NCBI GenBank assembly: GCA_041739275.1
Contig: JBGSOF010000027.1
Coordinates: 19,723-83,722 of the forward strand
Reading direction: 5' to 3'
Length of the DNA stretch: 64,000 bases
From: WGMI01 sp041739275
Lineage (GTDB): Bacteria > Bacteroidota > Bacteroidia > Flavobacteriales > Schleiferiaceae
Position numbers and translations under genes: made by a program. The notes under the pieces are model-generated. The model did no database searches. It was not told the DNA's origin and saw only the letters and a program-made list of their open reading frames with translations. Position 1 is the stretch's first letter; each line of letters opens with the position of its first letter. Shown piece by piece: positions 1-8,359 of the stretch.

Positions 1-162
1 CTCGTCGGGATACATACTCCCCGCCCCGAGCAGACCCAGCCCACCGGCATTGCTTACGGCCGAGGCCAGTTCCCAGCCCGAGCACCAGATCATTCCGGCT
101 TGCACAATGGGGTAGCGAATTCCGAAAAGCGAACAAATGCGTTGAAAATTCATAACCGTCAT
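1..162 (-). CDS. Nitronate monooxygenase family protein (partial, N-terminus only)
   Basis: Only the first 54 codons are present; the gene runs off the left edge. The translation begins MTVMNFQRICSLFGI and continues with YPIVQAGMIW, then a Gly-rich stretch SNAGGLGLLGAGSM. This pattern (RYPIVQ.GM followed by AVSNAGGLG) is the start of the FMN-dependent nitronate monooxygenase / 2-nitropropane dioxygenase TIM barrel, where it forms the first strand and the flavin-contacting loop. Two ATGs fit (162 and 153); a stop lies just upstream, so neither can be extended. It is transcribed divergently from the pterin synthase gene. Family assignment is good, substrate unknown. Confidence 0.75.
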   Translation of the reverse strand, partial: MTVMNFQRICSLFGIRYPIVQAGMIWCSGWELASAVSNAGGLGLLGAGSMYPDE

Positions 163-238
163 TTTAAATCAGGCCGAACTGTGGCGATTTCGGGCGATTG
201 AGGCTTAAACATAAGTCTGAAAATCGCGACATCGCACC

Positions 239-272
239 TTGCTTTTTTAGCTTTCTGCAGTCCGTAGCTTTG
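239..272 (+). promoter_or_regulatory. Bacteroidota-type promoter for the pterin synthase gene
   Basis: TAGCTTTG at 265-272 matches the Bacteroidota -7 element TAnnTTTG exactly, with a TTG at 239-241 that could serve as the -33 element (23 bp before the -7). Transcription would begin near 278-280, only a few bases before the ATG at 282. This argues against the longer reading frame from 198 and suggests an almost leaderless mRNA. Confidence 0.55.
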
Positions 273-281
273 CAGTCTATA

Positions 282-701
282 ATGAGCATGATCTGCATCC
301 AGAGGCGAGAGCGGTTTAGCGCCGCGCACCAGCTCTACAACCCGCAGTGGAGCGAAGAGCAAAACGAAGCGGTCTTTGGCCGTTGTGCCAATCGAAATTT
401 CCACGGTCACAATTTCAACCTCATCGTCACGGTCAAGGGAAGACCTCATCCCGACACGGGCTTTGTGATGAATTTATCAGACCTCAAGCACCTGATTCGC
501 ACGCATATTATCGACTGGGTCGACCACCGAAATCTGAATACCGATGTCCCTTTCATGAAAGGAAAAATGGCTTCGACCGAAGTTTTGGCCATCGAGTTTT
601 GGAAGATCCTCAAGCCGCTGATTCAGGTCGACGGCCCCGGTTTGCACTGCATCCGCCTCGAAGAAACCGAGAATAATTTCGTCGAATACTACGGAGAATA
701 A
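282..701 (+). CDS. 6-pyruvoyl-tetrahydropterin synthase / QueD family protein (PTPS-II-like)
   Basis: 139 residues from the ATG at 282; a second ATG at 288 is equally possible. Zinc ligands are H16 (SAAHQL) and H41/H43 (HGH); the catalytic Cys is C35. The spacing Cys-x5-His-Gly-His is that of the eukaryotic-type PTPS-II subclass, which makes 6-pyruvoyltetrahydropterin for tetrahydrobiopterin, whereas QueD for queuosine usually has Cys-x3-HGH. The C-terminus (ETENNFVEYYGE) also resembles the end of animal PTPS. DHRNL near residue 81 holds the conserved Asp-His pair. It stands 2 bp before fabD and may be co-transcribed with it. Automatic annotation would call it QueD; from the motif I favour a biopterin-type enzyme, but the function is inferred. 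Confidence 0.85.
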   Translation: MSMICIQRRERFSAAHQLYNPQWSEEQNEAVFGRCANRNFHGHNFNLIVTVKGRPHPDTGFVMNLSDLKHLIRTHIIDWVDHRNLNTDVPFMKGKMASTEVLAIEFWKILKPLIQVDGPGLHCIRLEETENNFVEYYGE

Positions 702-703
702 CG

Positions 704-1579
704 ATGATGAAAACAGCCTATGTGTTCCCCGGCCAAGGCGCGCAGTTCAGCGGCATGGGCCGCGATTTATTCGACCGTTCGATCGAGGCACGCTTTCGAT
801 TCGAGACGGCCAACCGCGTTTTGGGCTTCGATCTGAGCGCGATTATGTTCGAGGGTTCAGACGAAGAGCTCAAGCAGACCAAAGTAACCCAACCTGCTGT
901 TTTCGTTCATTCTATGGCTGCCGTGGCCGCCCTTGGGGTCGATTTTAAGCCCGACATGTGCGCGGGGCATTCGCTGGGCGAGTTTTCAGCCCTGGTGGCC
1001 TCGGGCGTTCTGACCTACGAAGACGGATTGAAATTGGTCTACGAACGCGCTTTGGCCATGCAGGCCGCTTGCGAGTTGAAGCCTTCGACCATGGCCGCGG
1101 TTTTGGGCCTCGAAGATGCCATAGTTGAGCATATTTGTTCTGATATTCAAGGCATTGTAGTCGCCGCGAACTACAACTGCCCCGGGCAACTCGTCATTTC
1201 GGGCGAAGTACCCGCCATCGAAGCCGCCGTAGAAAAGCTCAAAGAAGCCGGTGCCAAGCGCGCACTGATCTTGCCCGTGGGCGGAGCGTTTCACAGCCCC
1301 TTGATGGAGCCCGCCAAAGAGCGTTTGGCCAAGGCCATAGCGAGCACAGAATTCAAAGACGCCCTCTGCCCGGTCTATCAAAATGCAAGCGCGCTGCCGA
1401 ATACCGACGCCGGTCGCATCAAAGAACAGCTCATCGAGCAACTTACGGCTCCCGTCAAGTGGACCCAGAGCGTTCTGAAAATGGTCGAAGACGGAGCCGG
1501 GCGATTTGTTGAACTCGGCCCCGGAAAAGTGCTACAAGGTTTGGTCAAGAAAATCGCCCCTCAAGTCGAGACTGCCTAA
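704..1579 (+). CDS. fabD: Malonyl-CoA:ACP transacylase FabD
   Basis: 291 residues, normal length for FabD, which loads malonyl groups onto acyl carrier protein for fatty acid synthesis in the cytoplasm. It opens with YVFPGQGAQFSGMG, has the nucleophile elbow GHSLGE with Ser near residue 90, and has AFHSPLM around residue 200 carrying the catalytic His. Two ATGs in tandem (704, 707) are possible starts. Its stop overlaps the mvaD start (TAATG), so the two genes are probably translationally coupled. fabD is usually near other fab genes; here it sits in an isoprenoid gene run. Confidence 0.95.
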   Translation: MMKTAYVFPGQGAQFSGMGRDLFDRSIEARFRFETANRVLGFDLSAIMFEGSDEELKQTKVTQPAVFVHSMAAVAALGVDFKPDMCAGHSLGEFSALVASGVLTYEDGLKLVYERALAMQAACELKPSTMAAVLGLEDAIVEHICSDIQGIVVAANYNCPGQLVISGEVPAIEAAVEKLKEAGAKRALILPVGGAFHSPLMEPAKERLAKAIASTEFKDALCPVYQNASALPNTDAGRIKEQLIEQLTAPVKWTQSVLKMVEDGAGRFVELGPGKVLQGLVKKIAPQVETA

Positions 1580-2604
1580 TGGAAGGGGTTGTTGTGCAGG
1601 CTCCTTCGAACATTGCCTTGGTCAAATACTGGGGAAAGCGCGAAGGACAAATACCTTGGAACCCATCGGTTTCTCTGACCCTGAGTTCGAGCCTTACCCG
1701 AACCGAAGTACTCTGGGAACCCGGAGAATTCGCCATCGATTTTGAGTTTGAAGGGCGACCCAAACCCGAGTTTGTTCCCAAGATCGAGCAGTTCTTTCAA
1801 CGAGCGTCTCCCTTGGTGGCCGGATTGTTCGACCATCGATTTGTAATTCGCTCTTCGAACAGCTTTCCGCACAGCAGCGGCATCGCCAGTTCGGCCTCGG
1901 CATTCGCGGCCTTGGGGTGTGCTCTGGCGCAATTCGACTCGGGCTCGAACGACTGGAACCGAACTACCGCCTCTGAACTGGCCCGGCTGGGCAGCGGGAG
2001 CGCGGCGCGATCGATTCAAGGACCGGTGATGATGTGGGGAGAAAGCCCACTCGTGGCGAATTCCAGCGATCGCCATGCCGTAAAACTCGAAACAATCCAC
2101 CCCGTTTTCGAGAGCTATAAAGACCGCATTTTAATTGTTGAAACAGGTCAGAAGAAGGTAAGCTCGACTCAAGGGCACGGCTTGATGAACGGACATCCCT
2201 TTGGCAAGGCCCGAATCGAGATGGCTCATCAACGCATGGCCGATGTGCTGCACGCCCTCGAAACAGGCGATCTGGAACAGTTTGGGGCCTGTGTCGAAGC
2301 CGAAGCGCTCACGCTTCACGCCCTGATGATGAGCTCTTTGCCTTCGTTCATTTTGATGAGGCCGAACACCTTGGCCCTCATCGAAAAAGTGCTTGAACTG
2401 AGGGCTTCGACCAAATGGCCGATATTCTTTACCCTCGATGCGGGAGCCAACTTGCACCTTCTGTTTCCGAAGGAATTCGAACAAAAAATCGCTGATTTCG
2501 TTCAAACGGAATGTATCGATCTTTGCCAAGACGGATTGTCCTTGGACGATGAAGTCGGCAAAGGATGTCAGTTAACGCGCGTCAACGCATCGACCCCAGC
2601 TTGA
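1579..2604 (+). CDS. mvaD: Diphosphomevalonate decarboxylase MvaD
   Basis: 341 residues. This GHMP-superfamily enzyme converts mevalonate diphosphate to isopentenyl diphosphate, the last step of the mevalonate pathway. Visible hallmarks are APSNIALVKYWGKR at the N-terminus, the phosphate-binding SSGIASSASAF loop near residue 100, and LDAGANLHLLF with the catalytic Asp at about D287. The start overlaps the fabD stop by one base and its 3' end overlaps the next GHMP kinase by 40 bp, so fabD, mvaD and the kinase look like one transcript. Flavobacteriia commonly use the mevalonate rather than the MEP route, which fits. Confidence 0.95.
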   Translation: MEGVVVQAPSNIALVKYWGKREGQIPWNPSVSLTLSSSLTRTEVLWEPGEFAIDFEFEGRPKPEFVPKIEQFFQRASPLVAGLFDHRFVIRSSNSFPHSSGIASSASAFAALGCALAQFDSGSNDWNRTTASELARLGSGSAARSIQGPVMMWGESPLVANSSDRHAVKLETIHPVFESYKDRILIVETGQKKVSSTQGHGLMNGHPFGKARIEMAHQRMADVLHALETGDLEQFGACVEAEALTLHALMMSSLPSFILMRPNTLALIEKVLELRASTKWPIFFTLDAGANLHLLFPKEFEQKIADFVQTECIDLCQDGLSLDDEVGKGCQLTRVNASTPA

Positions 2605-3539
2605 AAACAGAAACCAACCCGCTGTTCTACGCCAAAGTATTGCTCTTTGGAGAATACGGAATCATTAAAGATTCCATGGGTCTGAGCATTCCCTATGCCG
2701 ATTTTCAAGGGGCTTTGAGCCTCGACAACCGGGGAGCGGACACGGCCCCGTCCAACGAATCGCTCCGCGCCTACGCCCAATCTCTTCGGGCACTCGATGG
2801 TGCAGGCGAGTTGCCCTGTGCGCTCGACCTCGACCGCTTTGAGGCTGAATTGACCCAAGGGCTTTATTTTGATTCGAGCATTCCCCAGGGTTTTGGAGTG
2901 GGGAGTTCGGGGGCTTTGGTTGCCGCCGTTTATGCGCGCTATGCCGTGCAGCCGATTTCGAACGAAGCGAATCGCCGAGAAGACATCGTCGAACTCAAGC
3001 GAATTTTCGGCCGGCTCGAGTCGTTTTTTCACGGGAAGTCTTCGGGCATCGACCCCTTGATTTGCTATCTCGGCCTGCCTTTGTTGATCGAATCTCCCGA
3101 GCGTTTGGGCACCGTTCAAATTCCCCATTCCGCGGAGGGAAAAGGCGGCATTTTCTTGATTTCTTCGGGCCAGCCGGGTTCGACCCACAGCATGGTGAAC
3201 ATCTTTCTCGAAAAGATGAAAAACGAAGGCTTCAGAACCATGCTCAAAGAGCAGTTCGTCAAGTACAACGACGCCTGCATCAAGGCCTTTCTCAAAGGAA
3301 AACCCCAGAGCCTTTTCAGAAACCTCAAATCGCTGAGTTCGCTCTTGCTCGACAACTTCAGCCCCATGATTCCCGATCGCTTTCACCAGCTTTGGAAAGA
3401 TGGAATCGAATCGGGCGACTATTATCTAAAACTCTGTGGATCAGGCGGAGGCGGTTATATTCTCGGCTTTGCCCGCGATTTTGAAAAGGCCAAGACCCGA
3501 CTCGCCGAATACCATCCTGAATTGATTCACCGGCTCTGA
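2565..3539 (+). CDS. GHMP kinase, probably mevalonate kinase
   Basis: 324 residues. The N-terminal motif AKVLLFGEYGIIKDS and the ATP loop GFGVGSSGALVAAVYARY around residue 110 are typical of mevalonate/phosphomevalonate kinases; HGKSSGIDPL is the third conserved block and LCGSGGGGYILGF the C-terminal glycine-rich motif. The gene overlaps mvaD by 40 bp in another frame. The ATG at 2565 is the only ATG before the first conserved motif. Neighbourhood and motif 1 favour mevalonate kinase (ATP-dependent phosphorylation of mevalonate at O5), but phosphomevalonate kinase cannot be excluded by eye. Confidence 0.88.
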   Translation: MSVNARQRIDPSLKTETNPLFYAKVLLFGEYGIIKDSMGLSIPYADFQGALSLDNRGADTAPSNESLRAYAQSLRALDGAGELPCALDLDRFEAELTQGLYFDSSIPQGFGVGSSGALVAAVYARYAVQPISNEANRREDIVELKRIFGRLESFFHGKSSGIDPLICYLGLPLLIESPERLGTVQIPHSAEGKGGIFLISSGQPGSTHSMVNIFLEKMKNEGFRTMLKEQFVKYNDACIKAFLKGKPQSLFRNLKSLSSLLLDNFSPMIPDRFHQLWKDGIESGDYYLKLCGSGGGGYILGFARDFEKAKTRLAEYHPELIHRL

Positions 3540-3541
3540 GC

Positions 3542-4417
3542 ATGTCGCGCCGTCCCTGGCTGTTCGCGCTCAAATCGCTGGCGCTGCTGTCCTCGGTTCG
3601 ATGGTACAATGTTCTGCTCCTGGCCATTGCACAATATTTAGCTTCGATTTTCGTGCTCTCACCACCGAGCTCGCTCTGGCAGCTTGTCTCGGATTACAAG
3701 CTGCATCTACTGGTCTTGTCGACTTCTTTGGTGGTGTCGGCGGGTTTTATTCTCAACGGCTTTTACGATGCCGACAAAGACCTCGTCAACCGGCCGCTTC
3801 AAACAGCTTTCGAGCGCTTGGTAAGCCGGAGAACCTCGCTCAACCTCTATTTAATTTTCAATTTCGCGGGCCTGGTGTTGGCCTCGGTTTTGTCCTGGCG
3901 CGCTGTCGCTTTTTTCGCGACCTACGCCTTGGCGCTTTGGCTCTATTCTCACAAGTTTAAAAAGCTCGCCTACCTCGGGAACCTCAGCGCCGCCTTGCTC
4001 TCGTTCGTTCCCTTTTTCGCCTTGCTTCTCTATTACCGGTCCTTCCACCTCGGCTTGATTACTTATGTCGCCTTTTTGTTCACCATTGAACTCGGGCGGC
4101 AATTGGTGAAAGATGTCGAGGGAATGAAGGGCGATTTGATCTTCGGTTATCCGACCATCCCCGCACTCGAGGGGCGGAGCGGGCTGAGAGCTCATTTTAC
4201 CGGGCTCCTCGGATTCTCGAGCGCCACGGCTGCCCTGCACGTTTTTTTGTGGAAGCAGGCGCCTCAGTGGGGGATTGTCTTGCTCGGCGAAGTACTCATG
4301 CTCTGGGCTTTGCTGCGTATTCCGCCCAGTTTGAATCAAGCCCGCTCGGCTCGGAGGCTGCATTTGGCCTTCAAGATTTGCCTGGTTCTGGGCGTGCTTT
4401 CGCTCTCAAGGCTTTGA
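3542..4417 (+). CDS. UbiA-family prenyltransferase
   Basis: 291 residues, almost entirely hydrophobic with about eight or nine membrane helices. Two Asp-rich motifs of the family are present: NGFYDADKDLVNRP near residue 73 and DVEGMKGD near residue 190, which bind the Mg-diphosphate of the prenyl donor. In Flavobacteriia such proteins are often labelled geranylgeranylglycerol-phosphate geranylgeranyltransferase-like; the acceptor here is unknown. It starts 2 bp after the GHMP kinase, and a polyprenyl diphosphate synthase lies 2 kb away on the other strand, so an isoprenoid-transfer role is consistent with context. Confidence 0.85.
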   Translation: MSRRPWLFALKSLALLSSVRWYNVLLLAIAQYLASIFVLSPPSSLWQLVSDYKLHLLVLSTSLVVSAGFILNGFYDADKDLVNRPLQTAFERLVSRRTSLNLYLIFNFAGLVLASVLSWRAVAFFATYALALWLYSHKFKKLAYLGNLSAALLSFVPFFALLLYYRSFHLGLITYVAFLFTIELGRQLVKDVEGMKGDLIFGYPTIPALEGRSGLRAHFTGLLGFSSATAALHVFLWKQAPQWGIVLLGEVLMLWALLRIPPSLNQARSARRLHLAFKICLVLGVLSLSRL

Positions 4418-4436
4418 GCCCCTGGACGGGCTAAAG
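4412..4436. terminator. Hairpin between the convergent UbiA and dnaG genes
   Basis: CTTTGAGCCC at 4412-4421 pairs with GGGCTAAAG at 4428-4436 with one bulged G and a 6-base loop. It overlaps both stop codons in the 13-bp gap between convergent genes. There is no clear T-tract on either side, so termination activity is only a guess. Confidence 0.3.
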
Positions 4437-6434
4437 ACTGGCGTTTAGTTTTTCTTCGATGTCTCTGCGAAGGTGAACATTGAGATGATTCTGCTGCTGC
4501 AAGAGCGCGAGGCGACGCGCATCGTCCGAAGGATTTTTGAGCTCTTCGCGCACCGCTTGGAGCATTTTGACGACCTTTCTCTTGATCATCCGAAGAATCA
4601 AATCTTTGCAAAGCTGAGAGAGATCGGTCGGCTTGACGTAAATCGACTTGCGCTCCCAGTCGCTGAGTTTGTAGGGTTCGAAGATCAAGCCCGCGGTGAG
4701 CTCGCTGAGTTGGGAATCCTCAGAATTCAAAAAATCCTCGATCGAGAAAATGGCTTTTCCGTCGACAAAGCCCTTTCGGATGCGTTCGTAGAGCGACTTA
4801 AACGCGGGATCCTCTACTTCGATGGAGTTCAGGTCCATCTCTTCGATTAAATAGCGCATCACTTCGACCTCTTCGGCTGCCGAACTCAATTGCTCCGAAA
4901 ACTGCTCGATTTCGACCGAGATCTTCCGATGGCCTTCGTTCAAAAGCAGCCTCAAGAGCTCGCGTTCAAGCACGCGGTCGGGCGAGTGTGCAAGGGCATG
5001 TTCTCGTTCGGGTTCCACAACCACTTTGAGCCCGCCTTCATCTGCCGCTTCAGCCGCAGGCTCCGGGGCTTGTTGATCGGCTCTCCTGCGGTCGCGTTCG
5101 AGTTCGCGGCTTTTCTCGCGTTCGAGCCTTGAAAGCGCTTGAGCCAGTTCGGCTTGGAGCAGGCGCTCTTCCATGCCCACCCGCTTGGCCACTTCGCGCA
5201 AATACACATCGCGTTCGAGCGGATTTGGCAACAGAGCGACCGAGCGAATCAGTTCCGTGGCCACCCCGACTTTCTTTAGCGGATCTCCGGCCGCGTCTTC
5301 AAGCAGCAAGCCTGCCTTAAACTGCACAAAATCAGTTTGTTCTCTCTCAATAAACTCGAGAAATTCCGCTTTGCTCACCGATCGGGCATAGCTGTCGGGG
5401 TCGTGTCCATCCGGCAGTAGAACCACATTTACCCGCAGCCCTTCGGCCAAAACCAAATCGATGCCGCGCAGCGAAGCTCGAATTCCCGCAGGGTCTCCGT
5501 CGTAGAGAATCGTCAAGTTGTTGGTGAGCCTCTTGACGAGCCTTATTTGCTCGATGGTGAGCGAAGTACCCGCCGAGGCCACGGTGTTTTCGATGCCCGC
5601 TTGATGCATGGAAAGCACATCGGTATAGCCTTCGACGAGCAAGCAGCGGTCGGCCTGAACCATGGCCTTGCGCGCCTGATAAAGCCCGTAGAGCACCTTG
5701 CTCTTGTGGTAGATCTCCGATTCGGGGCTGTTGACGTACTTCGGAGCTTTGGCATCGCTGCGAAGAATCCTTCCCCCAAAACCGACGACGCGTCCCGAGA
5801 GCCCATGGATGGGGAAAATCACACGAGCTCGAAACAGATCGCTGAGTTTGCCGTCTTCGTACTTGCGCGAAAGCCCTGTTGCGAGCAAAAACTCTTCGCG
5901 ATAGGCCTTCGAAAGGGCCTCTCGGGTAAATGCATCCGAGCTCTCTGCACTGATTCCGAGCTCAAAAGACCGAATGATCTCCGCGCTAAATCCGCGCTCT
6001 TTAAAGTAGCCCAAGCCCACCGAGCGCCCTTCGTCGGTATGCCAAAGACGATCGACATAATAATTTCGGGCGAACTCGTTCACCAAAAAAAGGCTTTCTC
6101 GAAGGCTTGCGGTTTGCTCTTCTTCGGGGCTGCCCTCTTCTTCTTCGATGGGGATGTTATAGCGTTTGGCAAGCAGGCGAAGCACTTCCGGATAGCTCAA
6201 ATGCTCGAGCTCCATCAAGAAGTTGATCACGCTTCCGCCCTTGCCCGAGCTAAAGTCTTTGAAGATTTGCTTAGACGGGACGACGTAAAACGAAGGGGTG
6301 CGCTCGTTGTTAAATGGGCTCAGACCTCGGTAACTCGAACCCGACTTTTTGAGTTGGACATAATCGCCAATGACCTCTTCGATTCGAACGACATCGAAAA
6401 TTCGATCGATGGTGTTTCTCGTAATCCTTCCCAC
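4431..6434 (-). CDS. dnaG: DNA primase DnaG (zinc-ligand-less N-terminal domain)
   Basis: 667 residues. DnaG makes RNA primers for lagging-strand replication. The TOPRIM core is clear: CLLVEGYTDVLSMHQ near residue 264 and the acidic YDGDPAG near 311. The N-terminal CHC2 zinc domain aligns well (SPFNNERTPSF, FSSGKGGSVINFLM), but the four positions that are Cys/His/Cys/Cys in E. coli DnaG are S39, N42, D60 and S63, so zinc cannot be held in the usual way. The start is GTG at 6434; no in-frame ATG fits. The C-terminal 200 residues are the helicase-binding region. It is convergent with UbiA and 18 bp downstream of the polyprenyl synthase gene. Confidence 0.95.
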   Translation of the reverse strand: MGRITRNTIDRIFDVVRIEEVIGDYVQLKKSGSSYRGLSPFNNERTPSFYVVPSKQIFKDFSSGKGGSVINFLMELEHLSYPEVLRLLAKRYNIPIEEEEGSPEEEQTASLRESLFLVNEFARNYYVDRLWHTDEGRSVGLGYFKERGFSAEIIRSFELGISAESSDAFTREALSKAYREEFLLATGLSRKYEDGKLSDLFRARVIFPIHGLSGRVVGFGGRILRSDAKAPKYVNSPESEIYHKSKVLYGLYQARKAMVQADRCLLVEGYTDVLSMHQAGIENTVASAGTSLTIEQIRLVKRLTNNLTILYDGDPAGIRASLRGIDLVLAEGLRVNVVLLPDGHDPDSYARSVSKAEFLEFIEREQTDFVQFKAGLLLEDAAGDPLKKVGVATELIRSVALLPNPLERDVYLREVAKRVGMEERLLQAELAQALSRLEREKSRELERDRRRADQQAPEPAAEAADEGGLKVVVEPEREHALAHSPDRVLERELLRLLLNEGHRKISVEIEQFSEQLSSAAEEVEVMRYLIEEMDLNSIEVEDPAFKSLYERIRKGFVDGKAIFSIEDFLNSEDSQLSELTAGLIFEPYKLSDWERKSIYVKPTDLSQLCKDLILRMIKRKVVKMLQAVREELKNPSDDARRLALLQQQNHLNVHLRRDIEEKLNASL

Positions 6435-6452
6435 AAGTTCGAAATTAGGCGA

Positions 6453-7427
6453 TCAGCGGTCGCGTTCGACGACATAGTCGGCCAAAGCCCGAAGTGCCTC
6501 TGCGGCAGGATGTTCTCCTTGCATCGCCAAAATTTCAAACGCCTTGGCGCGGTGGGCGTTCATCACTGTTTCGGCATAGCGCACTCCGCCCGATGAGCGC
6601 ACAAAATCGAGGACTTCGGCCACTTTTTTGGGGTCGTTCGATTCTTTTTTCACCAAGCGCATCACCCTGCGTTTGTCGCTGCTCGAGGCATCAGAAAGGG
6701 CGCGGATCAAGGGAAGAGTCATTTTCTGTTCCTTGATGTCGATGCCCGTAGGTTTGCCCGTTTTGCTGATGCGCTCGTAGTCGAACAAATCGTCTTTGAT
6801 TTGAAAGGCCATTCCCAACTCGTGCCCGAACGATTTCATCAGGTCTATTTGCTCTGCGTCCGCCCCGGCACTCGAAGCGCCCACGGCACAGCAGGCGGCG
6901 ATCAAGGAGGCCGTTTTTTGACGGATAATTTCGTAGTAAATCGACTCATCGATGTCGAGTTTCCGCGCTTTTTCTATTTGTAGAAGCTCGCCTTCAGACA
7001 TTTCGCGTACGGCGTCGCTCACCAATTCGAGTGTTTTGAATTCCCCGGCTCCGGTCACGAGCAATTGTCCTTTGGCCAAGAGGTAATCGCCGACCAAAAC
7101 AGATATTTTATTCTTCCAGAGTGCGTTGAGGCTCAAAAAGCCCCGGCGGTAGTAGGAGTCGTCCACGACGTCGTCGTGCACCAAAGTGGCCGTGTGGATC
7201 ATTTCGATAAAAGAAGCTCCTCGATGTGTGGCTTCAGAAATCTCTCCGTGGAGCTTTGCACTCAAAAAGACCAGCATCGGCCTGAGCTGTTTGCCTTTGC
7301 GACGGACCAAATAGTGAGTGATCCGATCAAGCAAAGGAACCTTGCTCGCCAAGGCCTTTCGAAAGATCTGTTCGAACTCGGCCATTTCGGCCGCAATCGG
7401 TTGTTGTATGCGCTTGAGAGTGTCCAA
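6453..7427 (-). CDS. Polyprenyl diphosphate synthase (IspB/octaprenyl-type)
   Basis: 324 residues. The enzyme condenses isopentenyl diphosphate units with an allylic diphosphate to make the long chain for menaquinone or related lipids. The first Asp-rich motif is LVHDDVVDDS (residues about 88-97) and the second is IKDDLFDYE near residue 218; KGKQLRPM is the conserved IPP-binding block. The start appears to be TTG at 7427 because family members begin with a short segment before KQPI..EM; the first ATG (Met15) would remove conserved sequence. Chain length cannot be read safely from the residues before DDxxD. Confidence 0.92.
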   Translation of the reverse strand: MDTLKRIQQPIAAEMAEFEQIFRKALASKVPLLDRITHYLVRRKGKQLRPMLVFLSAKLHGEISEATHRGASFIEMIHTATLVHDDVVDDSYYRRGFLSLNALWKNKISVLVGDYLLAKGQLLVTGAGEFKTLELVSDAVREMSEGELLQIEKARKLDIDESIYYEIIRQKTASLIAACCAVGASSAGADAEQIDLMKSFGHELGMAFQIKDDLFDYERISKTGKPTGIDIKEQKMTLPLIRALSDASSSDKRRVMRLVKKESNDPKKVAEVLDFVRSSGGVRYAETVMNAHRAKAFEILAMQGEHPAAEALRALADYVVERDR

Positions 7428-7687
7428 GAGTGGCGAAGAGCGAAAGTAAGACCCAGAAGGCGAGCGAGCGGTTTAAGCAGTCTGCTGTCAAAACAATTGC
7501 TTGAAACGAGAACGCTTCCTGGCTTAAAGCTCATAACGTCCATTGAATCTCCGGAGAAAATAGTTTGTTCTCTGCAGGCCGAATCTCAAGCTGCGTTTTA
7601 GTTTTACTCCGAACCAAGGCTTTTTTCGCAAAGCTTAGTCGATGGGCCAAGCGATTATTTGTCTCGGCACTGGAAAGGATAAATAAA

Positions 7688-8359
7688 ATGAAAATAAATT
7701 CTTTCTTAAACAGTCGCAAGTACGAACTGCTTTTGATTGCTTTAGTGCAACATTTATTCATTGGAATTATCGTCAACGATATGCCTTTTTATACGAAAGT
7801 GCTCTGGCCGGTGAACATGATTATCCTAGGGCTGGCAAGCATCGGCGTATTCATTGAGAAGGGAAAGTTCAAAAATGCAATTAAGAATTTTCTCACCCTT
7901 GTAGTGATCGCTTTCCCCATCCTCCTCCCCTTCTTTAAAGATGTTCCCGAGTTTATGTCTATGCTCAACCTGAGTTATGTCCTCTTCTTTTCCTTTATTT
8001 TCTTGGAGGTTTTTCAGTTCCTATTAAAGCCAAATTATATTGACAAAGACCTCATTTCGGCGGCGGCCTGTGGCCTGTTGCTCTTGATCGAGACTTTTGT
8101 TTTTCTATTTCAAATATGGGTTTATTCCGACCCGAATTCTTTCAAGGGAATTGACTACACCAGCCCGGCGCATACGTTCATCGACCTGGTATACTATTGT
8201 TCGATTACCATGACCACCATAGGCTACGGAGATATCACTCCAAATGCACACTACACCAAGCTGGCTGCTTCGCTGATCGGAATTGCCGGATAGTTTTATT
8301 CAGTCGTCTTGGTCGGAATTTTAATTAGCAAGTTTACAAATCGCCAAAATTCAGTCTAA
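7688..8359 (+). pseudogene. Potassium-channel-like ion channel, interrupted by an in-frame TAG
   Basis: From the ATG at 7688 (AAGGA about 8-12 bases upstream) the frame encodes 201 residues, then TAG at 8291-8293. The frame continues for 21 further codons (FYSVVLVGILISKFTNRQNS and V) to TAA at 8357-8359, immediately before the next gene's ATG at 8360. The first part has five or so hydrophobic helices, then a pore loop with the K+ selectivity signature MTTIGYGDITP. The TAG lies inside what would be the final pore-lining helix (LIGIAG-stop-FYSVVLVGIL), where a Gln codon (CAG) would fit. Without suppression the protein would lack most of its inner helix. The sensor region has no regular Arg repeat, so voltage gating is unlikely. 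First gene of the bestrophin/LCIB cluster. Confidence 0.75.

Noticed and set aside
198..281. N-terminal 28-residue extension of the pterin synthase
   Set aside because: The segment precedes a good promoter and lacks family sequence; ATG 282 or 288 fits better.
5547..6596. Long open frame on + strand across dnaG
   Set aside because: It is the antisense shadow of dnaG and its promoter end; the minus-strand protein has TOPRIM and primase motifs.
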